Assembly (NCBI GenBank): GCA_973895155.1
Contig: OZ316895.1
Location: forward strand, 11,098,001-11,162,000
From: Marsupella aquatica
Lineage: Eukaryota; Marchantiophyta
Direction of reading: 5' to 3'
DNA: 64,000 nt
Shown: positions 11,615-23,800 of the stretch, piece after piece
How the letters are laid out: the number at the start of each line of letters is the position of its first letter
Position numbering within the stretch: the first letter of the stretch is position 1
Made by a program: the position numbers and the translations under genes
Notes under the pieces: model-generated
Seen by the model: the letters and a program-made list of their open reading frames with translations, nothing else
What the model was told of the DNA's origin: nothing
Database searches by the model: none

Positions 11615-12711
11615 CAGCTAGGTGGGTTTTTCCGGCATTGGAGAGACGGCCCCAACCCGAGGCCCGAAGTCCAGTGGACACGCCAGCTTCACCCACCCCA
11701 CCTCCACAAATAGCTGTAATCATAACCGAGGAGGCGCCGGAGGCGCCGGAGGGGTCGGTCGTCGCAACCGTTGATGCGACCCAACTAGCCGGGCTAAGTA
11801 TAGAAGTTGGTACGGCAAAGGTCTTACCCGAACCCGGGTCTCCCAAGGACCCACTGGTGGCAATTCCAGAGAACCGGACATTGCTGCAGGAGGACACTCC
11901 AGCCCCTTCCAACGTTATGTCCCCAGGGCTGGACGTCACTGCCCCGGCCCCTGCGCGTGTTGACGTCTGCCCGTGCCCAAATCCGGACAAGCACAACTTG
12001 GACCACCTGGAACTCTTCGTACAGGGTACGTTTCTGAACGGGCTTCTAGGAGATTTCTCTCATCAAATTGCCCGGGATACCGGGGAGTTCATGGCCCGGA
12101 AGGTAGCCTGTTTCTTCAATCAGGAGTTGGTTGCCGCAGTAAAGGCAGGTCGGGCCCAGTCGGAGGCCCTTCAGAGGATAGAGCGGTACCGGGTGGAGTC
12201 TGTGTACCTAAAGAACGAAGTGGCAGCTCAAGAGGCTGAGCTTCTGCAACTACAACCCAAGGTTGCAGCCGCCGATGAGTTGTTAGCAAAGGCGCACGCT
12301 CTTACCGCCCTAGTCGAACAGGCCAAAGCTGGGAACGAGGCCGAGATTACATGACTCCGGAACCAGATTGACAGTTTGAAGAAACAAGCTGTCACTTGGC
12401 AGAAAGACCTGGAGGAGGCCGAGGAGCGAGCCCAACGGGACACGGCGGAGATAGCCACGCTGTAGGCCGAGATAGCGCGGCTCCAAACCGAGGCCGAGAA
12501 GCAGGATCAGCTGGCGGCTAAATTGACGAGCGACGCCCAGCAGCTGGAGGAGGCATGTCAGGAGGCAACAGAGGAGACGGACGCGGCGAGGCGAGAGAAC
12601 GAATCTCTACTGGACCAGGTCCAGCTCCTCAAAGCGGACAATGACAGGCTTCAAAGGCAGCGGGATGGCCGTTCCCATTCGGGCGGCTCTGGCAAGCGTG
12701 CCAGGCATTAG
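11607..12711 (+). pseudogene. Element A protein, C-terminal half (proline-rich linker and coiled coil), two stops
   Basis: Colinear with B 15574-16670. A Pro/Thr-rich linker leads to the segment FLNGLLGDFSHQIARDTGEF and then a heptad-rich coiled coil. It ends in a basic GKRARH tail at 12711. In-frame stops are TGA at 12352-12354, shared with B, and TAG at 12462-12464, where B has CAG. The sharing of the first stop suggests it predates the A/B split or is tolerated. Function unknown; the layout is globular domain, linker, long coiled coil, as in N. Confidence 0.6.
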
Positions 12712-13608
12712 CGGCGGAGTAGGAATAGATTAGGATTAGGATTGGCTTAGTCAGGCTCTTGGGACAGGCATCTGCCTTAGGTACAGCAGCGCTGCCCTGC
12801 TGTCCAGCCTGCGTAGATTAGGATCTTCTAATAAGACACAGCCATTTTCCGGCCTGACTGTCAGCTTAGTTAGAACCTTAGTCAACGAATCTTCGGCGAG
12901 AGGACACCCTGCCCCTCGGCTCTTAGTATTTAGTGCACCCCTCGGTAGAGGCAGGGGGGGTTTTTAGTTTCAGAGTCGGACATCCGCGGGATATGCGGGG
13001 AGTCCCGACCTCTGGGAATGAAAGAGTACCAAGGGGAGGGGGTAGGACTAAGCTCGTTGGGCGAGTGCGGAGCCGGGCTCCGTTGTAGTGTGCACCCTCG
13101 GCCTTGAACCTGTTCATTCCAGGGCTGTCGGGTCAACTAAGTGTACGCATATGTTCCCTTTGTAGTAAAATCCTTTCCCATCATTTTCCTTCATGTAAAT
13201 CGAGATTGTATGCATGTGTGCGCATATGTGTGTGGGTTTCTTGTATATGGGTGGCAGCGCCAGGCCGAACGCACTACCCGAGACATGCACAGGGTGCAGC
13301 CTGCGGGTAAGTGGTTGCGAGCACGGGTTGGGGACCTGTATCATCGAATCCGGATCGAAGGCGGACAGCACGAAGGCTTAGAAGTCCTTAAGCCGGGGTC
13401 GATCCTGCTATCGACTAAGGTACGTTTCGGCGGCGGAACACAAACCATACCTAGGAGGTGTCCGTATTTAGCAGTAGGCGCACTTAGCGCTAGTTTACGA
13501 GAATAAGGTGCATTACGTGCTTCCCTTCCTGCCCGAACCCTCAGATTTACGAGGGATGTGCCCGTCTAAGCTGAAGTCTGAGTTAAGGCCAAAGCCTACG
13601 ACGTGACA
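12712..13608 (+). other. Distal part of element A, possible downstream exon at about 13254-13506
   Basis: This segment is nearly identical to B 16671-17569. An open frame ends at 13506 and begins after an acceptor-like GGGTGGCAG. Its translation contains HRVQPAGKWLRARV and LKPGSILLSTKV. A similarly placed frame in M (19160-19483, minus) has YRVRINGRDCHPLHV and a GNILAV stretch, so a conserved downstream exon is possible. Otherwise I see no gene. The segment ends in GTGACA. Confidence 0.35.
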
Positions 13609-13930
13609 GGTCTAAATACGCTCGGCACGCGCGTTAGGAATGTCTTAGACCGCTATTATTAGCATAACGACAGTATTTAGGTAATCATTATGGGTAGGAT
13701 GTCATTAGGCAATAAGGGGGAATTCAGGTTCGGACTGGCGGCTGGTCGCTATTCGCACACCCGGGTTACAAGCGTGGAGGGGCCCCTCCCTCGGGTCCGT
13801 ATAACGAACTTAAGGAAGCGGCCACTGACACGCGCTGACTCAGACCGGCGGAGTGGCCGGCACACCACAAGCGTGAACGGTTCAGCCTATGGGCGTCGAG
13901 GAGACGTCGGGGGATCGACAAGCCCTCAAG

Positions 13931-13940
13931 GTATAAAAGG
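13931..13940 (+). promoter_or_regulatory. TATA box of element B
   Basis: GTATAAAAGG lies in GC-rich sequence about 150 bp upstream of the first reading frame. A transcription start near 13960-13970 would be expected. Confidence 0.55.
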
Positions 13941-14087
13941 GGAGCCAACCCTTTGTAGTGCACCAGTCCATCAGTCCACGCGCCAGCTTCGACCCCAGCT
14001 CTCTCGTTCGCTCTAAGTCGCCACTACTATCTCCTCTGAATGTCGCACACGATCCTCTCCAGCTCGGCCATTCGATTCTGGACGTAG

Positions 14088-14468
14088 TTCCTATCTACCG
14101 GAAGGCACTTGGCCGACTCATTGAAACACGCCAACCCGCGCCGATACGAAATCGAACGCGAGTACGAGCGAGCCATCCGCCTAGCAGGACGACACCACTA
14201 CATCCTTAACTTTGACTACCCGTCTCAGAGCGAGCTTTACCGACCAGCAGAGGTATCTGGGTACTTCTTCAACGGAGACAAATATATCGGGTTCTGGGAA
14301 GCATTGCTTCGGCTTCCGGACAAGGTCTTCAATATCCCGGGTACGATCAACTTGCAGCGACATCACTTCGACCACATCCCTGCTCAGGTTCGGGCTATCA
14401 TCAACAGCGAGTCCAGCACTACCCATTCGACAAGGTCGTCTGCACTCGCTTCGGAGAACTTCTACTAG
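14088..14468 (+). CDS. Element B first reading frame, small helical protein
   Basis: Open from 14088 to the stop at 14466-14468, with no ATG in frame; translation would need a spliced start or the frame is decayed. It contains RRYEIEREYERAIRLAG and LPDKVFNIPG. The minus-strand frame at 42480-42866 in M has the same layout (AAYREQRYAKLV, then FEVPAKFFRLKG, then FDKIP), and the pairing FDHIP/FDKIP supports homology. In N an equivalent region seems fused in front of the globular domain. No known domain recognised. Confidence 0.45.
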   Translation, partial: FLSTGRHLADSLKHANPRRYEIEREYERAIRLAGRHHYILNFDYPSQSELYRPAEVSGYFFNGDKYIGFWEALLRLPDKVFNIPGTINLQRHHFDHIPAQVRAIINSESSTTHSTRSSALASENFY

Positions 14469-14507
14469 CACCTACAGAGCTTCATAGGAACTCGGCCAGC
14501 AACCAAC

Positions 14508-16670
14508 ATGACCAACTCAGTTGTACCCGTACCCGTACTCGTACAACCTCAGGCTCAGCTTCAGCCTCAGCCGCAGCCTAGCCAAACCCCACCACCGATC
14601 GCCCAGCCAGCACAAGTACGCTCCGTCATCAACGCTGTGGATCTTAGCGATGACGACGAGGCTACCCTACCCTTGACCAGGCGGCCCAGAGGAACAAGCA
14701 CTCAGGGGGCCGATACTATATCGTCCCCACCCCCTGCTCTGACCCCAGTAGCGGCCCCGACAGACAACATGGTGACCGTGGCCGACCCGGACCCGTTACT
14801 AACGGCAGTAGCACTACCCAGGCCCGATCGGGAGGATGGGGAGGTGTCACCTTCCCCAAGCCAGTCACGGGGGAAGAAGAGGAAGGAATCCGCCACTGCA
14901 TCCGGGTTACCATTGGCCACGGTAGCCGTGGCCAAGGTGACGATGCACCGCATGGGGGAAAACATTCACAAAAACATCCTCCATCCAAAGCATGCGGTGT
15001 ACCTGAAGACTCAGTGATTTGAGCACCTCGCCTCCCTCCCCTGGAACACTTGCAGGTACTACGGGGAGGACATGACAGAGTTCGTCAGGAATTATGACGA
15101 CGCGCGTCAACATACTCGGCTACGGGGAAGGAGTATGTCCCTCATGGAAGAACGGCTCAGGATGATCTTTGGGTTACCCGAAGGTGACCATCGAGTCGAA
15201 TCACGGGCTCCCGGGGGCAAGGGAGCCAAGTACCAATCTTCAAGTTTTCCCTCAGAGGGAGCAGTGGACAACGGGTTCGTGATGAAAACCTGCCTCATCC
15301 CCGAGATAGCTGAGCGACTGGAGTTCTTGAGGTACGACCTCCACATGATGGAACCCCGGGGGGAGATCTCCGCCGCCCAGGTTATCCAGGTTGAGAACTA
15401 TCGACCTAGGAGGTGGGCGTCGTACTTCACTAAGAAATTCCATGAAGAGATGGAGCGGCGAAGGAAGACGCTGTACATTGGCGGGAAGGCGTATTTCGCT
15501 AGCCACATTGAGATCATTCTTGAGTGGTACGCCCGGTTTGATCGACGAACCCTTCCCCGTGTCAACGTTACAAAGCTGGTCCCAGCTAGGTGGGTTTTCC
15601 CGGCCTTGGAGAGACGGCCACAGCCCGAGGCCCGAAGTCCAGCGCACACGCCAGCTTCACCCACCCCACCTCCACAAGTAGCTGTAGTCGTAACCGAGGA
15701 GGTACCGGATGGGTCGGGTGTCGCAACCGTTGATGCGACCCAACAGGCCAGGCTAAGTATAGAAGTCGGTATGGCGGAGGTCTTACCCGAGCCCGGTTCT
15801 CCCAAAGACCAACCGATGGCAATTCCAGAGAACCGGACATTGCTATAGGAGGACGCTCCAGCCCCTTCCAACGTTACGTCCCCAAGGCTGGACGTCACTG
15901 CCCCGGCCCCCGCGCGTGTGGACGTCTGCCCGTGCCCAACTCCGGATAGGCACAACCTGGACCACGTGGAACTCTTCGTACCGGGTACATTTCTGAACGG
16001 GCTTCTGGGAGATTTCTCCCATCAGATTGCCCGGGATACCGGGGAGTTCATGGCCCGGAAGGTAGCCTATTTCTTCAATCAGGAGTTGGTTGCCGTAGTA
16101 AAGGCAGGTCGGGCCCAGTCAGAGGCCCTTCAGAGGATAGAGCGGTACCGGTTGGAGTCCGTGTACCTAAAGAACAAAGTTGCAGCTCAAGAGGCTGAGC
16201 TTCTGCAACTACGACCCAAGGTTGCAGCCGCCGATGAGTTGTTAGCAAAGGCGCACGCTCTTACCGCCCTAGCCGAACAGGCCAAAGCTGGGAACGAAGC
16301 CAAGATTACATGACTCCGGAACCAGATTGACAGTTTGAAGAATCAAACTGTCACCTGGCAGAAAGACCTGGAGGAGGCCGAGGAACGGGCCCAGCGGGAC
16401 ACGGCGGAGATAGCCACGCTGCAGGCCGAGGTGGCGCGGCTCCAAACCGAGGCCGAGAAGCAGGACCAGCTGGCGGGTAAACTGACAAGTGACGCCCAGC
16501 AGTTGGAGGAGGCTTGTCAGGAGGCAGCGGAGGAGACGGACACGGCGAGGCGAGAGAACGAATCTCTGCTGGACCAGGTCCAGCTCCTCAAGGCGGACAA
16601 TGACAGGCTTCAAAGGCAGCGGGATGGCCGTTCCCATTCAGGTGGCTCTGGCAAGCGTGCCAGGCATTAG
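14508..16670 (+). pseudogene. Element B main protein (about 720 codons): Pro-rich, FGLP globular domain, coiled coil; three stops
   Basis: One frame runs from the ATG at 14508 to 16670, broken only by TGA at 15015, TAG at 15846 and TGA at 16311. Order: Gln/Pro-rich N-terminus; acidic LSDDDEATL; basic GKKRKES; globular domain (about residues 160-345) with LPW, EERLRMIFGLPEG and DNGFVMKTC; HMMEPRGEIS; the conserved YIGGKAYFASHIEIILEWY; a Pro-rich linker; then a coiled coil and basic GKRARH tail. At the second stop A reads Gln, which points to cytosine deamination. Role unknown; it could be a nucleic-acid-binding or scaffold protein of the element. N at 20875 is the intact relative. Confidence 0.6.
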
Positions 16671-17569
16671 CGGCGGAGTAGGAATAGAGTAGGATTAGGA
16701 CTAGCTTAGTCAGGCTCTTGGGACAGGCACATGCCTTGGGTACAGCATCGCTGCCGTGCTGTCCAGCCTGCATAGATTAGGATCTTCTAATAAGACACAG
16801 CCATTTTCGGCCTGACTGTCAGCTTAGTTAGGACCGTAGTCAGTGAATCTTCGGCGAGAGGACACCCCGTCCCTCAGCCCTTAGTATTTAGTGCACCCCT
16901 CGGTAGAGTCGAGGGGGGGGGGGTTTAGTTGCAAAGTTGGGCGTCCGCGGTATGTGCGGGGAGTCCCGACCTCTGGGAATGAAAGAGTACCAAGGGGAGG
17001 GGGTAGGACTAAGCTCGTTGGGCGAGTGCGGAGCCGGGCTCCGTTGTAGTGTGCACCCTCGGCCTTGAACCTGTTCATTCCGGGGCTGTCGGGTCAACTA
17101 AGTGTACGCATATGTTCCCTTTGTAGTAAAATCCTTTCCCATCATTTTCCTTCGTGTAAATCGAGATTGTATGCATGTGCGCGTGTATGTGTGTGGGTTT
17201 CTCGTATATGGGTGGCAGCGCCAGGCCAAACGCACTACCCGAGACGTGCACAGGGTGCAGCCTGCGGGTAAGTGGTTGCAAGCACGGGTTGAGGACCTGT
17301 ATCATCGAATCCGGATCGAAGGCGGACAGCACGAAGGCTTAGAAGTCCTTAAGCCGGGGTCGATCCTGCTATCGACTAAGGTACGTTTCGGCGGCGGAAC
17401 ACAAACCATACCTAGGAGGTGTCCATATTTAGTAGTATGCGCACTTAGCGCTAGTTTACGAGAATAAGGTGCATTACGTGCTTCCCTTCCTGCCCGAACC
17501 CTCAGATTTACGAGGGATGTGCCCGTCTAAGCTGAAGTCTGAGTTAAGGCCGCAGCCGATGATGTGACA
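16671..17569 (+). other. Distal part of element B
   Basis: Matches 12712-13608 of A with scattered substitutions, including the possible downstream exon ending at 17467. It ends in GTGACA at 17569 and then passes directly into Copia C1 coding sequence. Confidence 0.4.
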
Positions 17570-19118
17570 CGCATACCGGCACATCTAGCAGAATTATACC
17601 AACAGAGTAGAAATAATAAGACTCAAGAGGCACACAACACCTTCCTAGAACAGGATGAGCACTTAGAGAACTACGTCACACACGACGAGGCCATGCCTGA
17701 GACACATATGACTTCACATCAACAGGATTCCTTACCTCTAGACGACATTAGAACCTGCATTGTAGATAGCAAACATCCCACACTATATTAAAGTGCATGG
17801 ACTATTTCACTCACATTACTCCCTCCCACATAAACGTGACTACCATCATGGGGAGCAACTGGATAGAAGAAGGTAACGGACTCGCCACAATCACGTTACC
17901 TCAGGGCACTACTATCTATATTAAATCTGCTATATATGCACCTAATGCCACGAGAAACTTAATTAGTTTCAAGGACATTAGAGATAACGGATTCCATATC
18001 CACACTAGCACAGATAAAAACCAGGAAGTAATTCATATTTTAAAGAATACTTCCGATGGAATGCAAATTAAAGAAACACTTTTTGCGTATCCGTTGGGTT
18101 TCTATGTCACACAATTGAATGTTTTTCATTCCACTACGTATGAGATGTCACTATATGACCTTTGCCATACCAGGCTTGGACACCTTGGCATGGCCATGTT
18201 TCAAAAGATGAATAGAGTAACTCACGGAATACCACAAAACACACGTCCAACAAACCATAATCAGTCTTGCATGGTATGTTCTCAAGGAAAGTTAATACTT
18301 AGACCTTGTCTCCAACACAATCCATGAAATGCCCAAATTCTTGGAACGAGTGCATGCAGACGTATGCGGCCCTATTGAGCCACTAAGCGGACCATTTTGA
18401 TTTTTCCTAGTCATTATTGACGCATCCTCAAAATGGTCGCAAGTTTCATTGCTTTCCACACAAAACATGGTTTTTCCACGAATTTTAGCACACATCCTAA
18501 AGCTAAAAGCCCAATTCCCTGAAAACCCTATCAAAATGATTAGGGTTGATAATGCCGGCGAATTTACTTCAAAAACATTCAAAGATTTTTGCATGGCTAC
18601 AGGGATAGACACTCAATACCCAGTACCTCACGTCCATTTTTAGAATGGCATCGCTTAATCTATCATTAAGAGGATACAGATGATAGCAAGACCCATGCTA
18701 ATGCAAACGCAATTACCCACAACTGCTTGGGGTCACACTGTACTACATGCAGCAGCTTTACTTAAATATTGTCCATTGGCGTAGAATGACCAAACTCCAC
18801 ACCACCTAGCCTTTGGAGTAGATCCTGGCTTATCACATGTTAGAACCTTTGGTTGCCAAGTACTGGTCCCCATAATGGGACCCAAACGTACTAAGATGGG
18901 ACCTTAAAGGCAGAAAGGCATATACGTTGGTTTCAAGTCACCATCCATAATCAGGTACTTAGAACCATCAACTGCTGATGAGTTTCAAGCGAGGTTCCTT
19001 GACTGCCATTTTTACAAAAATGTTTTCCCTAAACTATTTGAAGGGAAACCACAATTTGAATAACCTCGTAACTTAGATTGACGATGGCGGACTCAATCCA
19101 CTATTTGGAATGATCCAC
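17570..19118 (+). pseudogene. Copia C1 protease remnant, GAG-pre-integrase and integrase (degenerate)
   Basis: Reads through TCIVDS (remnant of the protease active-site region), then YAPNATRNLISFKDI, the GAG-pre-integrase zinc segment LGHLGM...CMVCSQGK, and integrase core pieces HADVCGP and MIRVDNAGEF. The later NGIAESIIKR-like stretch is broken by a stop. Several in-frame stops occur (for example just before 17797 and at about 18328). Typical order for Ty1/Copia. The fragment stops at the TCCAC insertion site of M (19114-19118). Confidence 0.7.
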
Positions 19119-20201
19119 TATCGCGCCCCTAACCCGGGCCTTAAATCCGAGTTAGTTTCCTAGTGCAACCTCGACCACCAGTAGGGGTGAGGGTTCAAGC
19201 AAGGAGGTGTGTAGCGGGCCCGATTAGCCCTAAGTTGGGCTAAGTCAATATACTTACCGGTATAATACTTATGCAACTCGTACTGGTCATAGGTATATTT
19301 GTTTTCCACCGCTAGAATATTCCCATAGTTAGTGACTCGGACTAATTCCCGGCTTGGGGCTTTCAAGCCATCGATGCAACAGAACCTTGTGACATGCAAT
19401 GGGTGGCAATCCCTACCATTAATCCGCACCCGGTACGTCCCTTGAAATGGCGCCTTTGCCCAGACAAAGCATACACACAACACTAGTTACTCGCGATAGA
19501 ATCAGAGGGAAAAGCCTAATTTACTCAACGAAGAATCAATTTACATAGTTGACTCGACTTCTAAGGGGATCAGCAGGCCTAACGGCAATTGATGCCCAGT
19601 CTCTATGAGGTCCCGCCCTGCGCTTGCCCAGCAAGCTCGACTCTGGCTCTCACTCCTTAGTGCACTCTGACCTTGCTCAGGCCGGGACTCCCCGTGCCTC
19701 GCCTTTCCTTGCGCTAAGATAACTAAGCCTTCTCCCCCTCCCACAACGGAAGGGAAAGCCTAAATACTACGTTTGCAGAAAGGAGCCGGAAGATACTACC
19801 TCCCGGGGTAATGCCTACTAACTAACTACCCTTTGACTAACCGGCTGCACTACCTCTGACCGGCTGACCATCAGTGGCAAGGGGCGTTGACAGGGGTGGT
19901 AGTGGCTAAGTCTACTGACCAAAATCTAGTCTGTTGACGGACTCTATCCTACGTCGGCTGATCCTAATCGATCTTGTCCCTAATTCTTCCTACTATGCCG
20001 CTAATCGGCGTCTAAGGACAACTATTCTGTCGTTAAGCCTAATCAAAAAGATGTTGCTGACTCAACTACCTTGTGCAGCGCCTGCTCACACCCTTCGCTA
20101 ACCACCCCTTACGTGCATGTTGTGGTCGGGCCAGGGTTTGTCCCCTTGTCGAGGCAAGATCTCGAGCTGCCTTGATTAGAGGTGGGTCCAGGTCTTGCCC
20201 G
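19119..20201 (-). other. 3' part of element M
   Basis: Corresponds by position to the distal region of A and B. On the minus strand, sequence just after the coiled-coil stop (GCGGCATAGTAGGAAGAATTAGG) resembles A's GCGGCGGAGTAGGAATAGATTAGG, but limited length prevents strong claims. A 107-codon open segment at 19160-19483 may be homologous to A's downstream exon. No other gene seen. Confidence 0.4.
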
Positions 20202-20753
20202 CTAGAGGACGAGCAGGGTAATGCGGTCCTGCAAGGCCTTGTTATCTCGTACCGCCTCCTCTGCCTCGTTCACAGCTTCAACGGGCTCGGTTTGGAGCCG
20301 TACTACCTCTAGGCTGAGCTGGCCGATGGAGTCACGATGGGTCTGGTTCTGCGCCAGCAATTTATCCCGCTCGGCAGAGAGACTAGCCACCTGTTGAGCT
20401 GGCTGCAAGAATTGGTTGTTGAGGTTGGTCAGGCTGGTAACCCGAGCCAAGGATTCTGAGCGCAACTGAAGTACGGTGTCATCCCGCTTCTTGAGATCTG
20501 CTTGCGCCTCGCTCAACTCTTGGTTTAGTCCATCCCGTTGTTTGACGGTGCGGACTAACTCTTCACGGTGGGTAGTGGCCTCCTCTTCGAGGTGTTCTAC
20601 TAGCATTTGGAGGTGCCCAATCTCGTTCCCCTTTGCCATGAGTTCTTCCTCCAAGCGGCTTACGATCCGTGGTTGGTGCTCTAACATGAAGAAGGTTGGT
20701 TGAAAGTATGTCGAGACCTGTTGCCCGATGTACGTTGCCAGCTCCCCGGCCAT
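20202..20753 (-). pseudogene. Element M coiled-coil C-terminal part
   Basis: 183 codons from the first ATG, with recognisable similarity continuing upstream to about 20822 (a GAFL start like B's GTFLNG). It reads MAGELATYIGQQVSTYF, which aligns with EFMARKVAYFFNQEL in B, followed by a long heptad pattern. It is the C-terminal half of the protein whose N-terminal half is at 24229-24742; gene N lies between them. Confidence 0.55.
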
Positions 20754-20874
20754 AGTTTGTGTGATGCCTAGACAGGAATCACTCGGCCGGTTAAGTGGGT
20801 AAAGCAGGAAGGCACCCTAGGAACACCTTAGTATAGTGACAAAACAAGGAAAATATAAACAATTAGGGGCAACC

Positions 20875-23800
20875 ATGGAACCCGGGCAGAGGCCGGAGGT
20901 AAGGCTGAGGGTGAAAACCCGATTAGGGTTAGGGTTAGGGCGCGTTAAGCGTCGGCGGCTAGGAAGGATCAACGGGAAGAAGGACGGGCAGAGGAGAGGG
21001 GTAAGGAGCGCTTGCAGGAGATGGTGGCTCATTCGCGAGCACGAACTAGGCAGACGACTACGGGAGGCCAACTACAGTCAGCTGCTTAGGCAAGCACTCG
21101 GGGAGAGAGTAGATACCGACGATCGACCTAAGGAGGGTATGAGCAACGTCAATCAAGCGGCACATTTCTGGGGATGCCTGTTCGAACGGGCAACTGAGTA
21201 CATCAAGACTTACGAGGACGAGGAGTCAGAAAGGGCAGCTCGAGAACGGCAGGAGCTCGCTCGATTGTGGGAGCTGCAGAAGACGGCTTTCTTAGGAGGC
21301 GAACTCATCAAGGACGAGTTCCTGTGGACGCCTACTTCCAATCAACTCGACGATCTTCTGTTTTGCAAAGACAGCGTCGTCGGCATCCGAGAGGCCATCA
21401 AGAACTGCAACGACATACACTGGGAATTAAAGGGTAGCACGGAAAGGTGGACCCAGGCAACGGTGCTAGGAGAAACCTCCACGGCAGCAGAGATGAAGAG
21501 GAAGGGAGCCGTCAACGATGAAGCCACCCCGGCAAAAAGAACGAGGTCGGCGGCACCAAAGAAGCCAGCCGAGCAGCAGAGCAGGAGGCAGGGAGAAGCC
21601 GAAGAGGAGGAGGTCGATCCCATGAAGGCCATTCCAACCAGGGATGACACCTGGAAGGGCTGGGCGGCAACCCTACCGGTGGAGGTGCAACTACATTTTG
21701 CACGGGAGGAAGATGCATGCTTTACGGCCATGCAGACCAAGAAGTACCAAGGCTTCATGGCCGGATCCGGCTTGGAGGCCTTTGTAAGATTACCATGGCT
21801 GAAGCCGGAGGTACCGGAGTCAGACCTATTAGAATTCGTGGGGTCATGGGAACCCGAGACCAATTGCACGAGGATATATGGGAAGGATTTCTATCTTACT
21901 CCCAAGGTGATTGCCGAAGTGTTTGGCTTGCCGATGGGCAATAAGACCAAAGTTGATACCAGGAAGACCTTGCCTGACAAGGAGTTCCGGTCGTTCCCCG
22001 GGCCATCAACGAAGAATGGCTTCTTCCGGAACACCTGCACCAACCCGCACATAGGAGAGATGATCGACTTCTTGCGGGTGACCATGCATTGTAACTTGCC
22101 GAGGGCAGAGATCGGCAAGGCACAGGTCTATCTGGCAGAAAGGCCAGACCCAAGCCGGGACTACAACGGGTACCTCCTCAACCAATTGAAGAAGATCTTA
22201 AAGGAGGAGCAGCAGGTAATCGGCATGGGGAGCGTGTCGCGGCTTGGCTATCACATGCCGCTGTTGTGCCGGTATGCCAGAAGTCAGACTTTTGCCCCGG
22301 TACTTCCCCTGCAGGTAAGGGCACCCGAGGAAGCTCCAACGCCGAGGCCGTTGGCTGAGAAGCCTCAACCACCTGTTAGTCCTACGATCGAGCAGGTGTT
22401 TAGGCCCAGGAAGGAAGACTTGCCGATGCAGCAACCAGGCATGCAGAGTCTGCTGAAACTACTGGAGAAAGAAAAGAAATCGGCATCGGCAACAACAACG
22501 GCAACGGCAACAATGCAGGACACTACTACAGAGGTAGGCCTACACCGGCTCACAAGAGAAAACCCCTTTGCTGGAGACAAGGAGAGAATCAGGCCGGAAT
22601 CCAAGCCAGGTGTTCGAATGTACGTGGGAACCTCAAGCTCCGAATCTGAGGCAGAATTGCCTGAAGCTCCTACCGAGGAAGAGGAGAGGGAGAAGCCGGA
22701 CGTCCAAGAGGTAGAGGAGGCAGTGGAGGACTGCAGCCATGATAATTCCGGCTATGGGTCGGACCATCACGTTCCAGGAGTAAGGACCTGTGGCCGGTTT
22801 GTCCCCACACTTCCAAGGGTAGTGCGAGGGGACCCCAACCAGCAGAGTAGCCCTGAGTCTCCCCCACCAGATGTTGCTCCCCCGAGCTTCGACGGCATAA
22901 AACAGACGGTGCAGGAATTTCAGGAGCGAATCAAGCAGGAGGAAGAGGCCGCCCTGGCTAAGGAAAAGGATTTACCAGGAGGAGATTGGCCGGAGGACAT
23001 CAGGCGGCTAGCCGAAAAAGGAAGCAAACCTCTAGCCATGATTGAAGAGATCCGCAGGACGGCTTGGGAGCAGAGGCCACGATGGGCGATGCCGATCACT
23101 TCTACTTACTCCACCTACGCTAAGAATAGAGCCATGGAGTATGGTGAGATGTGTGGGGAACTTGCGCTCGGCATCTTTGGAGAGGAGTTGGAGGTAGGAC
23201 CCTTTTTCCATAGGGAGCAGTTGGAGAAGCACCAATTAGAAGAAGCGGTGGCTTTAGAGAGAAGCAAGAAGGACGAGGTCATTCGGCGGCTTAGGAGGAT
23301 GGAAGCCGAGATTGAAGATCTAAGGGCGGCCAAGAAAGCCCAAGATGAACTGCGGATTAAACGACATGAGCTGAACATCATGCAGGGGCAGTTGGACACC
23401 GCGCAGGCTGATAATCAGAATATCAAGGATAAACTGACTCAGACGCAGGAAGAGTTGGCCGACACGATCAAAGAGAGGGAGAAGTGGAAGCAAGAGCTGA
23501 AGAATACAGAGGAGGCCCACATAACAGCCAACAGCCGGGCCATGGCGGAGACCCAAAGAAAGGAATGGGCGTTGAAAGGGGAGCTCGAGAAAATCCGCGG
23601 AGCCCTTGAGCAGAAGGAGGTCGAGTTAGGGAAATCCTATCAAGGGATTATGGCGCTGCAGCAGGAGCTTGCGTCCCTGACGGCCAGCTTCAAGGCCGAC
23701 CTAAGGGAGAAGGACGAGATGCTCGAACAGACTTACGCCAAGATGAACCAGATGGAGTCTGTCATCATTGCAGAGCTCGACAAGGAGCTAAGAGCAACCC

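Larger units (their letters stand above)
1..13608 (+). mobile_element. Element A: ORF-bearing giant LTR-like unit, interrupted by transposon T
   Basis: Bases 1-882 and 11607-13608 match element B (14694-17569) closely and colinearly once transposon T is removed. The unit starts left of the window. It carries a proline-rich, globular and coiled-coil reading frame followed by about 900 bp of mostly non-coding DNA, and ends in GTGACA, the same hexamer that ends the LTRs of element R. No gag, protease, reverse transcriptase or integrase is present. I infer a solo LTR or a non-autonomous retroelement unit of the same kind as B and M. The left boundary cannot be seen. Confidence 0.6.
13602..17569 (+). 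mobile_element. Element B: ORF-bearing giant LTR-like unit, about 4 kb
   Basis: B follows A directly; the junction contains a single GTGACA that serves as both the end of A and the start of B. B carries its own TATA-like box, two reading frames and the same 3' region as A. Its right end, also at GTGACA, abuts Copia C1. By position, its first frame corresponds to the one in M that lies about 550 bp from M's hairpin-bearing start, which places B's start near 13602. There are no retroviral enzymes. I read it as a solo LTR of a giant-LTR element; a non-autonomous unit is the alternative. Confidence 0.55.

Noticed and set aside
20924-20941. Three TTAGGG units resembling a telomere
   Set aside because: Only three units, inside the open frame of N, and the plant-type repeat is TTTAGGG; most likely chance.
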